DNA of 64,000 bases from Pseudomonas sp. R37(2017) (GCF_002113375.1 NZ_NEHO01000004.1:1-64000), one strand, 5' to 3'. Shown: positions 29,912 through 41,080, numbered from the stretch's first letter. Numbers and translations: made by a program. Notes: generated by a model not told the origin, from the letters alone.

Positions 29912-31291
29912 TCAATCCAGTAGAGAAAGGGTGACAGGCGTCAGGTGATTGTCTTCGACCCGCACTTGCAGTTCGCCTTCGCCCAGTTTTGCCTTCAGGC
30001 GCTGGCCGGTATGGGTTTGCGCGGCGTTGCGGATCGCGTTGCCGCGTTCGTCCAGCAAAATGCTGTAGCCGCGGCCGAGGGTCGCCAGCGGGCTGACCAC
30101 ATGCAGTGTCTGCATCTGACTGTGCAATAGCATGCGACGGTTCTTCAGCCCTTCGCGGATGGCGCGTGGCAGGCGTTCGGCCAGGCTGTCGAGGCGCTGG
30201 CGCAGCATTGCCAGTTGCCGGCCCGGATGTTGCGCGGCCAGACGGGTTTCCAGGCGGATCAAGCGTTCGCGACGGGTGTTGAGGCTGCGCTCGAAGGCGC
30301 GACGCATGCGCATGTCCAGGTCATCCAGGCGCTGTGCCTGCTGGCGCAGGCGCTCGCCGGGATGACGCAGGCGTCGGGAAATGCCTTCCAGGCGCAGTCG
30401 ATCGCGCATCAAGCGGTCACGCATGCGCATCACCAGGCGTCGGTGCAGGCTTTCGACTCGACGCACCAGGTCGCTGGAGTCCGGCGCCAGCAATTCGGCG
30501 GCAGCGGAAGGGGTGGGCGCGCGAACGTCGGCCACGAAGTCGCTGATCGACACGTCGGTCTCATGGCCGACCGCGCTGACAATCGGCGTCATGCAAGCAT
30601 CTACGGCGCGGGCCACGGCTTCTTCGTTGAAGCACCAGAGATCTTCCAGCGAGCCGCCGCCCCGGGCCAGGATCAGTGCGTCGAAACCACGGGCGTCCGC
30701 CAGCTTCAGGGCGCGGACAATCTGCGCGGTGGCTTCGCGGCCCTGTACGGCGGTGGGGATCAGCGTCAATTGCACTTGCGGTGCGCGACGGCGGAACACG
30801 CTGATGATGTCGCGGATCACCGCCCCGGTGGGCGAGCTGATGATGCCGATGCGTTGCGGGTGCGCCGGCAGCGGCACTTTGCGTTCGGCACTGAACAGGC
30901 CTTCGGCGCTGAGTTTTTCCTTGAGTGCATCGAAGGCCAGGCGCAAGGCGCCATCGCCGGCCGGCTCCACGGTGTCGAGGATCAGTTGATAATCACCCCG
31001 CCCTTCGAACAGCGAGACTTTGCCGCGTACCTTGACCGCGAGCCCATCCTTCAGTGCCTGGCGAACCCTTGCCGCGTTCTGCCGGAACAGCGCGCAACGC
31101 ACCTGGGCGCCGCTGTCCTTGAGGGTGAAATACACATGGCCGGACGCCGGGCGGGCGAGGTTGGAGATTTCGCCTTCGACCCAGATGTTGCTGAACACGT
31201 CTTCGAGCAACACCCGCGCGCGGCCGTTGAGCTGGCTGACGGTCAGGACTTCGCGGTCCAGGCCGAGTCTTGCAAAGGGATCTTTAATCAT
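29912..31291 (-). CDS. xseA: Exodeoxyribonuclease VII large subunit
   Basis: XseA with XseB degrades single-stranded DNA. The 459-residue protein has an N-terminal OB fold (VEGEISNLARPASGHVYFTLKD, around residues 38-58, given here in part), a catalytic core with ILARGGGSLEDLWCFNEE (around residues 203-220) and a long arginine-rich coiled coil. It is followed by the M23 peptidase gene. Confidence 0.96.
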   Translation of the reverse strand: MIKDPFARLGLDREVLTVSQLNGRARVLLEDVFSNIWVEGEISNLARPASGHVYFTLKDSGAQVRCALFRQNAARVRQALKDGLAVKVRGKVSLFEGRGDYQLILDTVEPAGDGALRLAFDALKEKLSAEGLFSAERKVPLPAHPQRIGIISSPTGAVIRDIISVFRRRAPQVQLTLIPTAVQGREATAQIVRALKLADARGFDALILARGGGSLEDLWCFNEEAVARAVDACMTPIVSAVGHETDVSISDFVADVRAPTPSAAAELLAPDSSDLVRRVESLHRRLVMRMRDRLMRDRLRLEGISRRLRHPGERLRQQAQRLDDLDMRMRRAFERSLNTRRERLIRLETRLAAQHPGRQLAMLRQRLDSLAERLPRAIREGLKNRRMLLHSQMQTLHVVSPLATLGRGYSILLDERGNAIRNAAQTHTGQRLKAKLGEGELQVRVEDNHLTPVTLSLLD

Positions 31292-31361
31292 GGGGCGCAG
31301 TTTAAAGGCATTCGGTGATCAATCTCCATGTGTCAGCACAATTCCCCTGTGCAATGACTAT

Positions 31362-31450
31362 TGTGGGAGCGAGCCTGCTCGCGAAGAGGGAGTGTCAGGA
31401 CACATCAATTTAACTGACACACCGCTTTCGCGAGCAGGCTCGCTCCCACA
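31362..31450. repeat. REPIN, GTGGGAG type, inward topology
   Basis: Arms GTGGGAGCGAGCCTGCTCGC and complement enclose a spacer ending ACTGACACACCGC. The element at 43603 has nearly the same spacer end. Confidence 0.92.
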
Positions 31451-31489
31451 GAGGTAAAGTCGTGGCGCAAGTTCACGGAAGAAAGGGAT

Positions 31490-32257
31490 ATGGATGTGAT
31501 TGAGTTATTGAACCAATGGCCCTTCGGCCCGCTGGACTGGCTGGTTATCGGCGTGGGCATCGCCCTGGCCTACATCGTGTTTGGCATCGCCGGTTTCGGC
31601 ACTGCGCTGGTGGCCGGGCCGATTCTGATTCTGTTCATGCCACTGTCGAAGATCGTGCCGTTGCTGGTACTGCTCGATTTTGTCGCGGCGTTCGGCAATC
31701 TGATGCCTTCGCGGCGCGATGTGGCCAGGCCGGAGCTGTTGCGGTTACTGCCCTGCATGGCGGTGGGGTGCACGCTGGGCGTGATTTTCCTGCTGAACCT
31801 CAAGTCCGATCTGTTGCTGCTGTTGATGGGGCTTTTTATCAGCGCCTATGGGATTTACAGCCTGTGGATCAAAGCCCGGCCAGCGCAACTGTCCGCCCTG
31901 TGGGCGCTGCCCATGGGGACGGTGGGTGGAATGTTCGGCGCGTTGTTTGGCAGCGGCGGCTTTCTCTATGCGATCTATCTGAGCAGCCGATTGCCCAAGG
32001 AGGCGGCCCGCGCGACCCAAAGTGCGTTGATCAGTTGCAGCACCGTGGTGCGTTTGAGCCTGTTTGCAATCGCCGGGGTGTATGCCGATTTGCCGTTGCT
32101 GGTGCTGGCGCTGTGTCTGTTGCCGGCGATGGTGCTGGGGCTGTGGTTGGGTCGACGGCTGACCATGCGGCTGTCCCGCGAGGCGTTCGTGCGCCTGGTG
32201 ACCTGGCTGGTGCTGGCGAGCGGGATTGCGTTGATCGGGCGTTACTTGAGCACTTGA
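31490..32257 (+). CDS. TauE/SafE (DUF81) family membrane transporter
   Basis: A 255-residue integral membrane protein with seven to eight predicted spans, starting at ATG 31490 after GAAAGGG. The first spans (LVIGVGIALAYIVFGIAGFG) and the second half (GTVGGMFGALFGSGGFLYAIY) show the duplicated family fold with the GxFG-type motifs. Members export or import sulfonates, sulfite or other organic anions; the substrate here is unknown. No sulfur-metabolism gene lies next to it. A REPIN stands on either side. Confidence 0.85.
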   Translation: MDVIELLNQWPFGPLDWLVIGVGIALAYIVFGIAGFGTALVAGPILILFMPLSKIVPLLVLLDFVAAFGNLMPSRRDVARPELLRLLPCMAVGCTLGVIFLLNLKSDLLLLLMGLFISAYGIYSLWIKARPAQLSALWALPMGTVGGMFGALFGSGGFLYAIYLSSRLPKEAARATQSALISCSTVVRLSLFAIAGVYADLPLLVLALCLLPAMVLGLWLGRRLTMRLSREAFVRLVTWLVLASGIALIGRYLST

Positions 32258-32272
32258 ACTGCATCTTGTTCT

Positions 32273-32374
32273 CTGTAGGAGCGAGCATGCTCGCGATGGA
32301 CTTTAACGATAACGCGTGTTTCCTGATAAAACGCGTCGCCCTCAGGTTCATCGCGAGCTTGCTCGCTCCTACAG
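32273..32374. repeat. REPIN, GTAGGAG type, inward topology
   Basis: Arms GTAGGAGCGAGCATGCTCG and a complement with CTTGCTC surround a spacer carrying TTTAACGATAACGCG. It separates two convergent genes. Confidence 0.92.
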
Positions 32375-32381
32375 AAAAGCT

Positions 32382-32789
32382 TCAATCGTTGTACTGGCTC
32401 AGCAGCCGTTCCAGCCGTGCATTGAGGCGGCGTTTGATTTCGGTCTCGATGTGCGGTGCGAAGTCGTCGATCACGTCTTGCATGATCAACTGCGCGGCGG
32501 CGCGAAGTTCGTTGTCCAGGTGCAACAGGTCATCCGGGCCTTTGCTGGCGGCGGGCGTCGCTGCGGCAGCGATGACCGGTTCAACGATAGGGGGGGAGGC
32601 TGTTGGTTCGACGGGAGGCAAAGGCTCGCTCACGGCGTCGAACAACATGGGAATCTGTTCCTGGTCGCCGTCCTCGACCGTGTCGGTCAGCAGGGGCGGT
32701 TGCAGGTTGTCGTCGCCGAGCAATTGGCGGATCGACTCAAGGTCGTCCAGCAGGTGCGCGGACTGTTGCAGCGGTTTTGAAGTGTCCAT
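32382..32789 (-). CDS. Conserved protein of unknown function downstream of holC
   Basis: A 135-residue acidic protein from ATG (complement of 32787-32789). Residues 1-45 are a helical segment (SAHLLDDLESIRQLLGDD), 50-90 a Pro/Ala/Glu-rich linker, and 93-135 an amphipathic helical end (NELRAAAQLIMQDVIDDFAP). There is no signal peptide. It starts 9 bp after the holC stop, so it is probably cotranscribed with the DNA polymerase III chi gene. I do not recognise a named domain. A longer in-frame extension into holC is rejected. Confidence 0.8.
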   Translation of the reverse strand: MDTSKPLQQSAHLLDDLESIRQLLGDDNLQPPLLTDTVEDGDQEQIPMLFDAVSEPLPPVEPTASPPIVEPVIAAAATPAASKGPDDLLHLDNELRAAAQLIMQDVIDDFAPHIETEIKRRLNARLERLLSQYND

Positions 32790-32797
32790 TGGAAGGC

Positions 32798-33226
32798 TCA
32801 GAGTCGCTGTAAACGGTGATCTTGCAGAGGATAGCCCTGTTCGCGGTAGAAACGGAAACTCTCCCGCGCGGCCTGGCGAATCGTCGGGTCTTCCACCACC
32901 ACTTCCGCCACGCGGGCGAAACGCTGGGCGAAGGCCGGGACTTTCAGGTCGAGATTGACCAGCAGGTCCTGATGTTGACCGCAATCATCTCCCAGGCCCA
33001 GGACAATCAAGCCATCCGGCTCGCTTTCGGCGGGGCCGTGGGGCACGAAGCTTTCACCTTTGAATGTCCAGAGGCGTGCGTCGAGATCGCTGCGCTGGGC
33101 GGCGTCGCTGCAATGCAGGTAGACACGGTGACCCATGCGCCAGGCTTTTTCGGTGAGCTTGCAGGCGAAATCCAGCCGCGCCGAAGGATCGGCGCTGGGC
33201 AGGATATAGAAGTCGACTTTGGTCAT
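32798..33226 (-). CDS. holC: DNA polymerase III subunit chi
   Basis: HolC joins the clamp loader to SSB through the chi-psi pair. The 142-residue protein starts at MTKVDFYILPSADPS and has the family segment CKLTEKAWRMGHRVYLHC (around residues 20-37) and an ELGE-like PDGLIVLGLGDD. The order pepA-holC is common in gamma-proteobacteria. An upstream in-frame start at 33274 would add 16 residues that are not conserved. Confidence 0.95.
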   Translation of the reverse strand: MTKVDFYILPSADPSARLDFACKLTEKAWRMGHRVYLHCSDAAQRSDLDARLWTFKGESFVPHGPAESEPDGLIVLGLGDDCGQHQDLLVNLDLKVPAFAQRFARVAEVVVEDPTIRQAARESFRFYREQGYPLQDHRLQRL

Positions 33227-33286
33227 TGCAGTTCCTGAGCCCTTGGCGGCGCGGCCCGAAAGCAACGCTGCCAAGGGTCATTGGTT

Positions 33287-34822
<1,536 letters not shown>

Positions 34823-34938
34823 TTATGTGCGTCGATTGCTTATAAATGAAGGCGCCAGGATCGACCGGCGACAAAGGCCGCAGTTTGAACCTCGCTACCA
34901 GCGGCTGACAACCCTCCGGTACGAGATTGGATTCAATC

Positions 34939-35054
34939 CTGTAGGAGCGAGCATGCTCGCGAAGAACCAGAGACCACTGCGGGGATTCAGACTACCCGCG
35001 TTATCGTTCACGACCATCGTCGGAACGCCGCCCGGAGCATGCTCGCTCCTACAG
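34939..35054. repeat. REPIN with an altered right arm
   Basis: The left arm is a normal GTAGGAGCGAGCATGCTCGCG. On the right, the expected inner part is replaced by TCGGAACGCCGCCCGG before AGCATGCTCGCTCC. The same replacement, in the other orientation, occurs in the copies at 54156, 60361 and 62263. Confidence 0.88.
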
Positions 35055-35082
35055 TACACGCTCTGTGTCCATGCATTGCGCA

Positions 35083-35111
35083 GTGACAGGCGCACCCAAT
35101 CACAGGATAAT
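35083..35111 (+). promoter_or_regulatory. Likely promoter of lptF-lptG
   Basis: GTGACA (35083-35088), a 17-bp spacer and GATAAT (35106-35111), some 90 bp ahead of lptF. The boxes match sigma-70 at four or five of six positions each. Confidence 0.5.
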
Positions 35112-35202
35112 GCGCCATCTTTTTCGGCGGCCCTGTCTTGCGGGCTGTCCGATATGTTTGCTTGTTTGGCCGCCTTAGCCTGACAACCCTGGAGTGTCTG
35201 GT

Positions 35203-36321
35203 TTGATCGTCTTCCGTTATCTATCCCGCGAAGTCCTGTTGACCTTGAGCGCCGTCAGCGCCGTGCTGCTGGTCATCATCATGAGCGGTCGCTTCATCAA
35301 ATACCTCGCCCAGGCGGCCTCGGGCCTGCTGGATCCGGGTTCGCTGTTCCTGATCATGGGCTTTCGCTTGCCGGGATTCCTCCAGCTGATCCTGCCGCTG
35401 GGGTTGTTTCTCGGGATCCTGTTGTCCTACGGGCGCCTTTACCTCGAAAGCGAAATGACCGTGCTCTCGGCCACCGGCATGAGCCAGCAGCGGCTGGTGT
35501 GGATGACCATGTTTCCAGCCACCCTGGTCGCACTCGTGGTGGCGTGGTTGAGCCTGAGCCTGGCGCCACAGGGGGCCAACCAGTTTCAGCTGCTGCTGAA
35601 CAAGCAGGATGCCCTGACCGAGTTCGATACCCTGGAGCCTGGGCGCTTCCAGGCCCTGCGTGACGGCACGCGGGTTACCTACACCGAGCGCATGTCGGAT
35701 GACCGCATCAATCTGGGTGGCGTGTTCATCTCGCAAAAAAACATCAGCTCCAACAACAAGGATCGCGGGATTTCTGTCCTGGTGGCGGAAAAGGGGCGTC
35801 AGGAAATTCGTCCGGACGGCAACCGTTACCTGATCCTGGATAACGGCTATCGCTATGACGGTAGTCCGGGGCAGGCTGACTACCGGGCGATCAAGTACGA
35901 CGAGTACGGTGTGTTGCTGCCAAAGCCGGAGGTCAGCGACGAAGTCACCGACCGTGACGCGATGCCGACCAGTAAGTTGATCGGCAGTGAAGACATTCGC
36001 GAGCGTGCCGAGTTGCAATGGCGCATGTCGCTGCCTTTGCTGGTGTTCATCGTGACCTTGATGGCGGTGCCGCTGTCGCGGGTCAACCCGCGTCAGGGCC
36101 GATTCCTCAAGCTGCTGCCGGCAATTCTTCTCTATATGGCGTACCTGACCATCCTGATTGCCGCCCGCGGTGCCCTCGACAAGGGCAAGATCCCCGCAGT
36201 GGTGGGCTTGTGGTGGGTGCACGGGATTTTCCTGGCCATTGGCCTGGGCTTGCTCTATTGGGAACCCTTGCGCTTGAAGAGGGCGAGTCGCCGCAGCGCG
36301 CTGGAGGTGGCCCGTGGTTAA
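35203..36321 (+). CDS. lptF: LPS export ABC transporter permease LptF
   Basis: LptF and LptG form the membrane part of the LptB2FG exporter, which extracts LPS from the inner membrane. The protein has 372 residues if it starts at TTG 35203, with TGGAG eight bases before it; a GTG at 35194 in frame would overlap that ribosome site. The N-terminal spans (FRYLSREVLLTLSAVSAVLL), a periplasmic jelly-roll domain (around residues 130-260) and the C-terminal spans are typical. Its last codons overlap lptG by 8 bp. Confidence 0.95.
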   Translation: MIVFRYLSREVLLTLSAVSAVLLVIIMSGRFIKYLAQAASGLLDPGSLFLIMGFRLPGFLQLILPLGLFLGILLSYGRLYLESEMTVLSATGMSQQRLVWMTMFPATLVALVVAWLSLSLAPQGANQFQLLLNKQDALTEFDTLEPGRFQALRDGTRVTYTERMSDDRINLGGVFISQKNISSNNKDRGISVLVAEKGRQEIRPDGNRYLILDNGYRYDGSPGQADYRAIKYDEYGVLLPKPEVSDEVTDRDAMPTSKLIGSEDIRERAELQWRMSLPLLVFIVTLMAVPLSRVNPRQGRFLKLLPAILLYMAYLTILIAARGALDKGKIPAVVGLWWVHGIFLAIGLGLLYWEPLRLKRASRRSALEVARG

Positions 36322-37375
36322 GCTGGATCGCTACATTGGTAGCAGCGTGTTCATGGCGATTCTGGCGGTGCTCGGGATCATTCTCGGTCTGGCGACACTG
36401 TTTGCCTTCATCGACGAGATGAGTGAAGTCAGCGAAACCTACACCCTGGTCGACGCGCTGAGTTATGTCTTGTTGACAGCTCCGCGCCGCATGTACGAAA
36501 TGCTGCCGATGGCTGCGCTGATCGGTTGCCTGATCGGTCTGGGCAGCCTGGCCAGCAACAGTGAGTTGACGATCATGCGCGCCGCCGGCGTGTCGATCGG
36601 GCGGATCGTCTGGGCGGTCATGAAGCCGATGCTGGTACTGATGCTGGCCGGTTTGCTGGTCGGCGAGTACATCGCTCCACCCGCTGAAACCACCGCGCAG
36701 GCCAATCGCTCGCTGGCCCAGGGCAGCGGCGATGCACAAAGCGCCAGGCATGGTATGTGGCACCGCCAGGGCGATGAATACATCCATATAAACTCGGTGC
36801 AACCCAACGGCATCCTGTACGGCGTGACCCGCTATCGGATCGACAGCGAGCGGCACATGCTGTCGGCGAGCTTCGCCAAGCGTGCCGAGTTCGACACGGA
36901 TCACTGGCAGTTGACGGACGTGACGACCACGGTGTTCCAGGAGCGCAGCACGGAAGTGGTGTCGCATCCGTCCGAACCCTGGAACGTCGCTTTGAGCCCG
37001 CAATTGCTGAGCACCGTGGTCATGGTGCCGGAATCGCTGTCGATCAGCGGTCTGTGGAGTTATATCCACTACCTGGAGGATCAGGGATTGAACAGCAGCC
37101 GCTACTGGCTGGCATTTTGGGTCAAGGTGTTGCAGCCGCTGGTGACCGCCGCCCTGGTGTTGATGGCGATTTCCTTCATCTTTGGCCCGCTGCGTTCGGT
37201 GACCCTGGGTCAACGGGTGTTCACCGGCGTGCTGGTGGGCTTCACTTTCCGCATCGTTCAGGATTTGCTGGGGCCTTCGAGCCAGGTGTTCGGCTTCCCG
37301 CCGTTGCTTTCGGTGCTGGTACCGGCGGGTATTTGTGCCGTGGCGGGGCTCTGGTTGCTGCGTCGAGCCGGCTGA
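36314..37375 (+). CDS. lptG: LPS export ABC transporter permease LptG
   Basis: The partner of LptF, 353 residues, beginning at GTG 36314 directly after GGAGGTGG. It shows the same fold: two or three N-terminal spans (LDRYIGSSVFMAILAVLGI), a periplasmic domain and three C-terminal spans ending before LWLLRRAG. It overlaps lptF, so the proteins are made in equal amounts. A terminator follows. Confidence 0.95.
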   Translation: MVKLDRYIGSSVFMAILAVLGIILGLATLFAFIDEMSEVSETYTLVDALSYVLLTAPRRMYEMLPMAALIGCLIGLGSLASNSELTIMRAAGVSIGRIVWAVMKPMLVLMLAGLLVGEYIAPPAETTAQANRSLAQGSGDAQSARHGMWHRQGDEYIHINSVQPNGILYGVTRYRIDSERHMLSASFAKRAEFDTDHWQLTDVTTTVFQERSTEVVSHPSEPWNVALSPQLLSTVVMVPESLSISGLWSYIHYLEDQGLNSSRYWLAFWVKVLQPLVTAALVLMAISFIFGPLRSVTLGQRVFTGVLVGFTFRIVQDLLGPSSQVFGFPPLLSVLVPAGICAVAGLWLLRRAG

Positions 37376-37407
37376 CGGCGGTCATTTCCCGACCGTTTTG
37401 ACGATAG

Positions 37408-37441
37408 AAAACGCCCTTGTCGCAAGACCGGGGCGTTTTTG
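37408..37441 (+). terminator. Terminator of lptFG
   Basis: Stem AAAACGCCC / GGGCGTTTTT with a loop of about 14 nt and a T run, 33 bp after the lptG stop. Confidence 0.82.
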
Positions 37442-37546
37442 TAGGTGCCGTCTGACCTGCGAACGTGACGCTTGTGCCGTGGATCAGGTACAATTCCCGG
37501 CTATTTTTCGGCGGGCTATGCCTGCAGCCTTTTTGAGTGTTGATCC

Positions 37547-39346
37547 GTGAGTGATTTGAGTCATATCCGCAATTTCTCCATCATCGCCCACATTGACCAT
37601 GGCAAGTCGACGCTGGCCGATCGCTTCATCCAGATGTGTGGTGGCCTGGCCGAGCGCGAAATGGAAGCCCAGGTCCTGGACTCCATGGAGCTCGAACGCG
37701 AGCGCGGGATCACCATCAAGGCGCACAGCGTTACTCTGTATTACAAAGCCAAAGACGGTATCAACTACCAACTGAACTTCATTGACACCCCCGGCCACGT
37801 TGACTTCACCTATGAGGTGAGCCGCTCGCTGGCGGCCTGTGAAGGCGCGCTGCTGGTGGTCGACGCAGGTCAAGGCGTTGAAGCGCAGTCGGTTGCCAAC
37901 TGCTATACGGCGATCGAGCAGGGCCTGGAAGTCATGCCGGTGCTGAACAAGATCGACCTGCCACAGGCCGAACCGGACCGCGTCAAGGAAGAAATCGAAA
38001 AAGTCATCGGCATCGATGCCACTGACGCGGTCACTTGCTCTGCCAAGACCGGCCTGGGCGTCGATGAAGTGCTCGAGCGCCTGGTAACCACTATCCCAGC
38101 GCCGACCGGCAGCATCGAAGATCCGCTGCAAGCGTTGATCATCGACTCCTGGTTCGACAACTACCTGGGCGTTGTCTCCCTGGTTCGCGTACGCCACGGC
38201 CGCGTGAAGAAGGGCGACAAGATCCTGGTCAAGTCCACCGGCAAGGTCCACCTGGTGGACAGCGTCGGTGTATTCACCCCGAAACACACCCCGACCGCTG
38301 ACCTGAAGGCCGGTGAAGTGGGCTTTATCATTGCCAGCATCAAGGACATTCACGGTGCGCCGGTGGGCGATACCCTGACCTTGAGTTCGACGCCGGACGT
38401 CGACGTGCTGCCGGGGTTCAAACGCATTCAGCCGCAGGTGTATGCCGGCCTGTTCCCGGTCAGCTCCGACGACTTCGAAGACTTCCGCGAGGCGCTGCAA
38501 AAGCTCACCCTCAATGACTCGTCGCTGCAGTACACGCCGGAAAGCTCCGACGCACTGGGCTTCGGCTTCCGTTGCGGCTTCCTCGGCATGCTGCACATGG
38601 AAATCATCCAGGAGCGCCTGGAGCGCGAGTACGACCTGGACCTGATCACCACGGCGCCGACGGTAATCTTCGAGCTGCTGCTCAAGACCGGCGAGACGAT
38701 CTATGTCGATAACCCGTCGAAGCTGCCGGACCTGTCTGCCATCGAAGACATGCGCGAGCCGATCGTGCGCGCCAATATTCTTGTGCCGCAGGAGCACCTG
38801 GGCAACGTCATTACCCTGTGCATCGAAAAGCGCGGTGTGCAGGTCGACATGCTGTTCCTCGGCTCCCAGGTACAAGTGACCTACGATTTGCCGATGAACG
38901 AAGTGGTGCTGGACTTCTTCGATCGTCTGAAATCCACCAGTCGCGGCTATGCTTCTCTGGACTACCATTTCGATCGTTACCAATCGGCCAGCCTGGTGAA
39001 ACTGGATGTGCTGATCAACGGCGACAAGGTCGATGCGCTGGCCCTGATCGTGCACCGTGACAACTCGCACTACAAAGGTCGCCAGTTGACCGAGAAAATG
39101 AAGGATCTGATTCCGCGGCAGATGTTCGACGTGGCAATCCAGGCCGCCATTGGCGGGCAGATTGTGGCGCGGACAACCGTCAAGGCGCTCAGAAAGAACG
39201 TATTGGCCAAATGCTACGGTGGTGACGTCAGCCGTAAGAAAAAGCTGCTGGAAAAGCAAAAGGCCGGTAAGAAACGCATGAAGCAGGTCGGCAACGTGGA
39301 AATCCCACAGGAAGCCTTCCTTGCAGTGCTCAGGTTGGATAGTTAG
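37547..39346 (+). CDS. lepA: Elongation factor 4 (LepA)
   Basis: LepA is a ribosome-associated GTPase that back-translocates tRNAs and helps in translation initiation or assembly. The 599-residue protein has the G domain [13 protein letters not shown] (residues 13-25), DTPGHVDF (around residues 80-87) and NKID (around residues 134-137), then EF-G-like domains and the LepA-specific C-terminal domain. It starts at GTG 37547. TACAAT (37489-37494) is a possible -10 box. It lies five bases ahead of lepB. Confidence 0.98.
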   Translation: MSDLSHIRNFSIIAHIDHGKSTLADRFIQMCGGLAEREMEAQVLDSMELERERGITIKAHSVTLYYKAKDGINYQLNFIDTPGHVDFTYEVSRSLAACEGALLVVDAGQGVEAQSVANCYTAIEQGLEVMPVLNKIDLPQAEPDRVKEEIEKVIGIDATDAVTCSAKTGLGVDEVLERLVTTIPAPTGSIEDPLQALIIDSWFDNYLGVVSLVRVRHGRVKKGDKILVKSTGKVHLVDSVGVFTPKHTPTADLKAGEVGFIIASIKDIHGAPVGDTLTLSSTPDVDVLPGFKRIQPQVYAGLFPVSSDDFEDFREALQKLTLNDSSLQYTPESSDALGFGFRCGFLGMLHMEIIQERLEREYDLDLITTAPTVIFELLLKTGETIYVDNPSKLPDLSAIEDMREPIVRANILVPQEHLGNVITLCIEKRGVQVDMLFLGSQVQVTYDLPMNEVVLDFFDRLKSTSRGYASLDYHFDRYQSASLVKLDVLINGDKVDALALIVHRDNSHYKGRQLTEKMKDLIPRQMFDVAIQAAIGGQIVARTTVKALRKNVLAKCYGGDVSRKKKLLEKQKAGKKRMKQVGNVEIPQEAFLAVLRLDS

Positions 39347-39351
39347 GTCCT

Positions 39352-40206
39352 ATGTCACTAAATTTCCCGCTGTTGCTGGTCATTGCCGTGTTTGTCTGCG
39401 GCCTGTTGGCGTTGCTCGATCTGTTGATCCTGGCCCCGCGTCGGCGTGCCGCCATCGCTTCCTATCAGGGCAGCGTCAGCCAGCCTGACATGGTCGTGGT
39501 CGAGAAGCTGAACAAAGAGCCGCTGCTGGTTGAATACGGCAAGTCCTTCTTCCCGGTGTTGTTCATCGTGCTGGTGCTGCGTTCGTTCCTGGTGGAACCG
39601 TTCCAGATTCCTTCCGGTTCGATGAAGCCAACCCTGGATGTCGGCGACTTCATCCTGGTGAGCAAGTTTTCCTACGGGATCCGCTTGCCGGTGATCGACA
39701 AGAAAGTCATCGAAGTCGGTGATCCGCAACGCGGTGATGTCATGGTGTTCCGCTACCCGAGCGATCCGAACGTCAACTACATCAAGCGTGTAGTGGGTCT
39801 GCCGGGCGACACGGTTCGTTACACCGCCGACAAGCGTCTGTTCGTCAATGGCCAATCGATTGCCGAGCAATTGGTCGGCTCCGAGCCGGGTACGCTGGGC
39901 AGTGCTGAGCTCTACAAGGAAAAGCTCGGTGCGGCCGAGCACATGATCCGCAAGGAAATGAGCCGCTATCGTGCAATGCCGGACCATTCGTGGACCGTGC
40001 CGGCCGGGCACTACTTCATGATGGGCGACAACCGCGACAATTCGAACGACAGTCGCTATTGGGATGATCCGAACATTCCCAAGGATCTGCTGGGCATGGT
40101 TCCCGACAAGAATATCGTCGGCAAGGCCTTTGCGGTCTGGATGAGCTGGCCGGAACCGAAACTCAGCCACCTGCCGAATTTCTCGCGGGTCGGGCTGATC
40201 AAGTAA
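39352..40206 (+). CDS. lepB: Signal peptidase I
   Basis: LepB cuts signal peptides from exported proteins. The 284-residue protein has two N-terminal spans, the catalytic Ser90 in IPSGSMKPTLD and the general base Lys145 in NYIKRVVGLPGD. The MGDNRDNSNDSRYWD segment (around residues 223-237) is the conserved box E. It starts 5 bp after lepA. Confidence 0.97.
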   Translation: MSLNFPLLLVIAVFVCGLLALLDLLILAPRRRAAIASYQGSVSQPDMVVVEKLNKEPLLVEYGKSFFPVLFIVLVLRSFLVEPFQIPSGSMKPTLDVGDFILVSKFSYGIRLPVIDKKVIEVGDPQRGDVMVFRYPSDPNVNYIKRVVGLPGDTVRYTADKRLFVNGQSIAEQLVGSEPGTLGSAELYKEKLGAAEHMIRKEMSRYRAMPDHSWTVPAGHYFMMGDNRDNSNDSRYWDDPNIPKDLLGMVPDKNIVGKAFAVWMSWPEPKLSHLPNFSRVGLIK

Positions 40207-40214
40207 TCAAACAC

Positions 40215-40235
40215 GGCGCTGTTGAACACAGCGCC
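40215..40235 (+). other. Hairpin after lepB without a T run
   Basis: Perfect stem GGCGCTGT / ACAGCGCC with a 5-nt loop, followed by GAATGCATTTC. The missing T run makes it unlikely to be a full terminator. It may be a processing or pausing site between lepB and rnc. Confidence 0.5.
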
Positions 40236-40274
40236 GAATGCATTTCTGGAACCGGCACATTCGGGGCTGAATGC

Positions 40275-40394
40275 ATGAAGCCAATGATATTCAGGACGTT
40301 ATTTTTGAACACAGCGTTAATTGTCCCAGGCCTGCGCCGCCTCACGGCGATGGCAGTGCAATCCATCCACGAACTCAGCGTGGGTAAACCGTGA
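40275..40394 (+). CDS. Possible 39-residue ORF coupled to rnc
   Basis: An ATG at 40275 opens 39 codons ([20 protein letters not shown] at the start) that end in TGA overlapping the rnc GTG start (GTGA at 40391-40394). The first part is hydrophobic and the second basic. No strong ribosome site is visible before the ATG. In P. aeruginosa, as I recall, a DUF4845 gene lies at this position; here only this short frame is found. It may be a remnant, a coupling peptide, or chance. Confidence 0.35.
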   Translation: MKPMIFRTLFLNTALIVPGLRRLTAMAVQSIHELSVGKP

Positions 40395-41080
40395 GCGTCT
40401 CCTTAAGCCGTCTAGAGCGTCAGCTCGGCTACACCTTCAAGGATCAGGAACTGATGGTCCTGGCCCTGACTCACCGCAGTTTTGCCGGGCGTAACAACGA
40501 ACGCCTGGAGTTTCTCGGTGACGCCATCCTCAACTTCGTCGCTGGCGAGGCGTTGTTCGAGCGTTTCCCGCTGGCTCGCGAAGGCCAGTTGTCGCGTTTG
40601 CGCGCGCGCCTGGTCAAGGGGGAGACCCTGGCCGTCCTGGCTCGTGGTTTCGATCTTGGCGAACACCTGCGCCTGGGTTCGGGCGAGCTGAAAAGTGGCG
40701 GTTTCCGTCGTGAGTCGATCCTGGCCGATGCCCTCGAAGCGCTGATCGGTGCGATCTACCTCGATGCCGGCATGGAAGTGGCCCGCGAACGCGTGCTCGC
40801 CTGGCTGGCCGGAGAGTTCGAAGGCCTGACGCTGGTCGACACCAACAAGGATCCAAAGACCCGCCTGCAAGAGTTCCTGCAGTCCCGTGGTTGCGAGCTG
40901 CCACGTTACGAAGTGGTGGATATCCAGGGTGAGCCGCATTGCCGGACGTTCTTCGTCGAATGTGAAATCATCTTACTGAATGAAAAAAGCCGAGGTCAGG
41001 GTGTGAGTCGTCGTATCGCCGAACAGGTGGCGGCCGCCGCAGCACTGATTGCCCTGGGTGTGGAGAATGGCAATGACTGA
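40391..41080 (+). CDS. rnc: Ribonuclease III
   Basis: RNase III cuts double-stranded RNA, including rRNA precursors. The 229-residue protein starts at GTG 40391 and has the catalytic signature [15 protein letters not shown] (around residues 35-49), the second acidic site in [15 protein letters not shown] (around residues 112-126) and a C-terminal dsRNA-binding domain (from about residue 155). It overlaps era by 8 bp. Confidence 0.97.
   Translation: MSVSLSRLERQLGYTFKDQELMVLALTHRSFAGRNNERLEFLGDAILNFVAGEALFERFPLAREGQLSRLRARLVKGETLAVLARGFDLGEHLRLGSGELKSGGFRRESILADALEALIGAIYLDAGMEVARERVLAWLAGEFEGLTLVDTNKDPKTRLQEFLQSRGCELPRYEVVDIQGEPHCRTFFVECEIILLNEKSRGQGVSRRIAEQVAAAAALIALGVENGND

Noticed and set aside
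32790..32984. 65-codon extension of the unknown gene after holC
   Set aside because: It lies in the holC coding region in another frame and is Arg/Pro/Gly-rich noise; a start near 32789 gives a compact gene.
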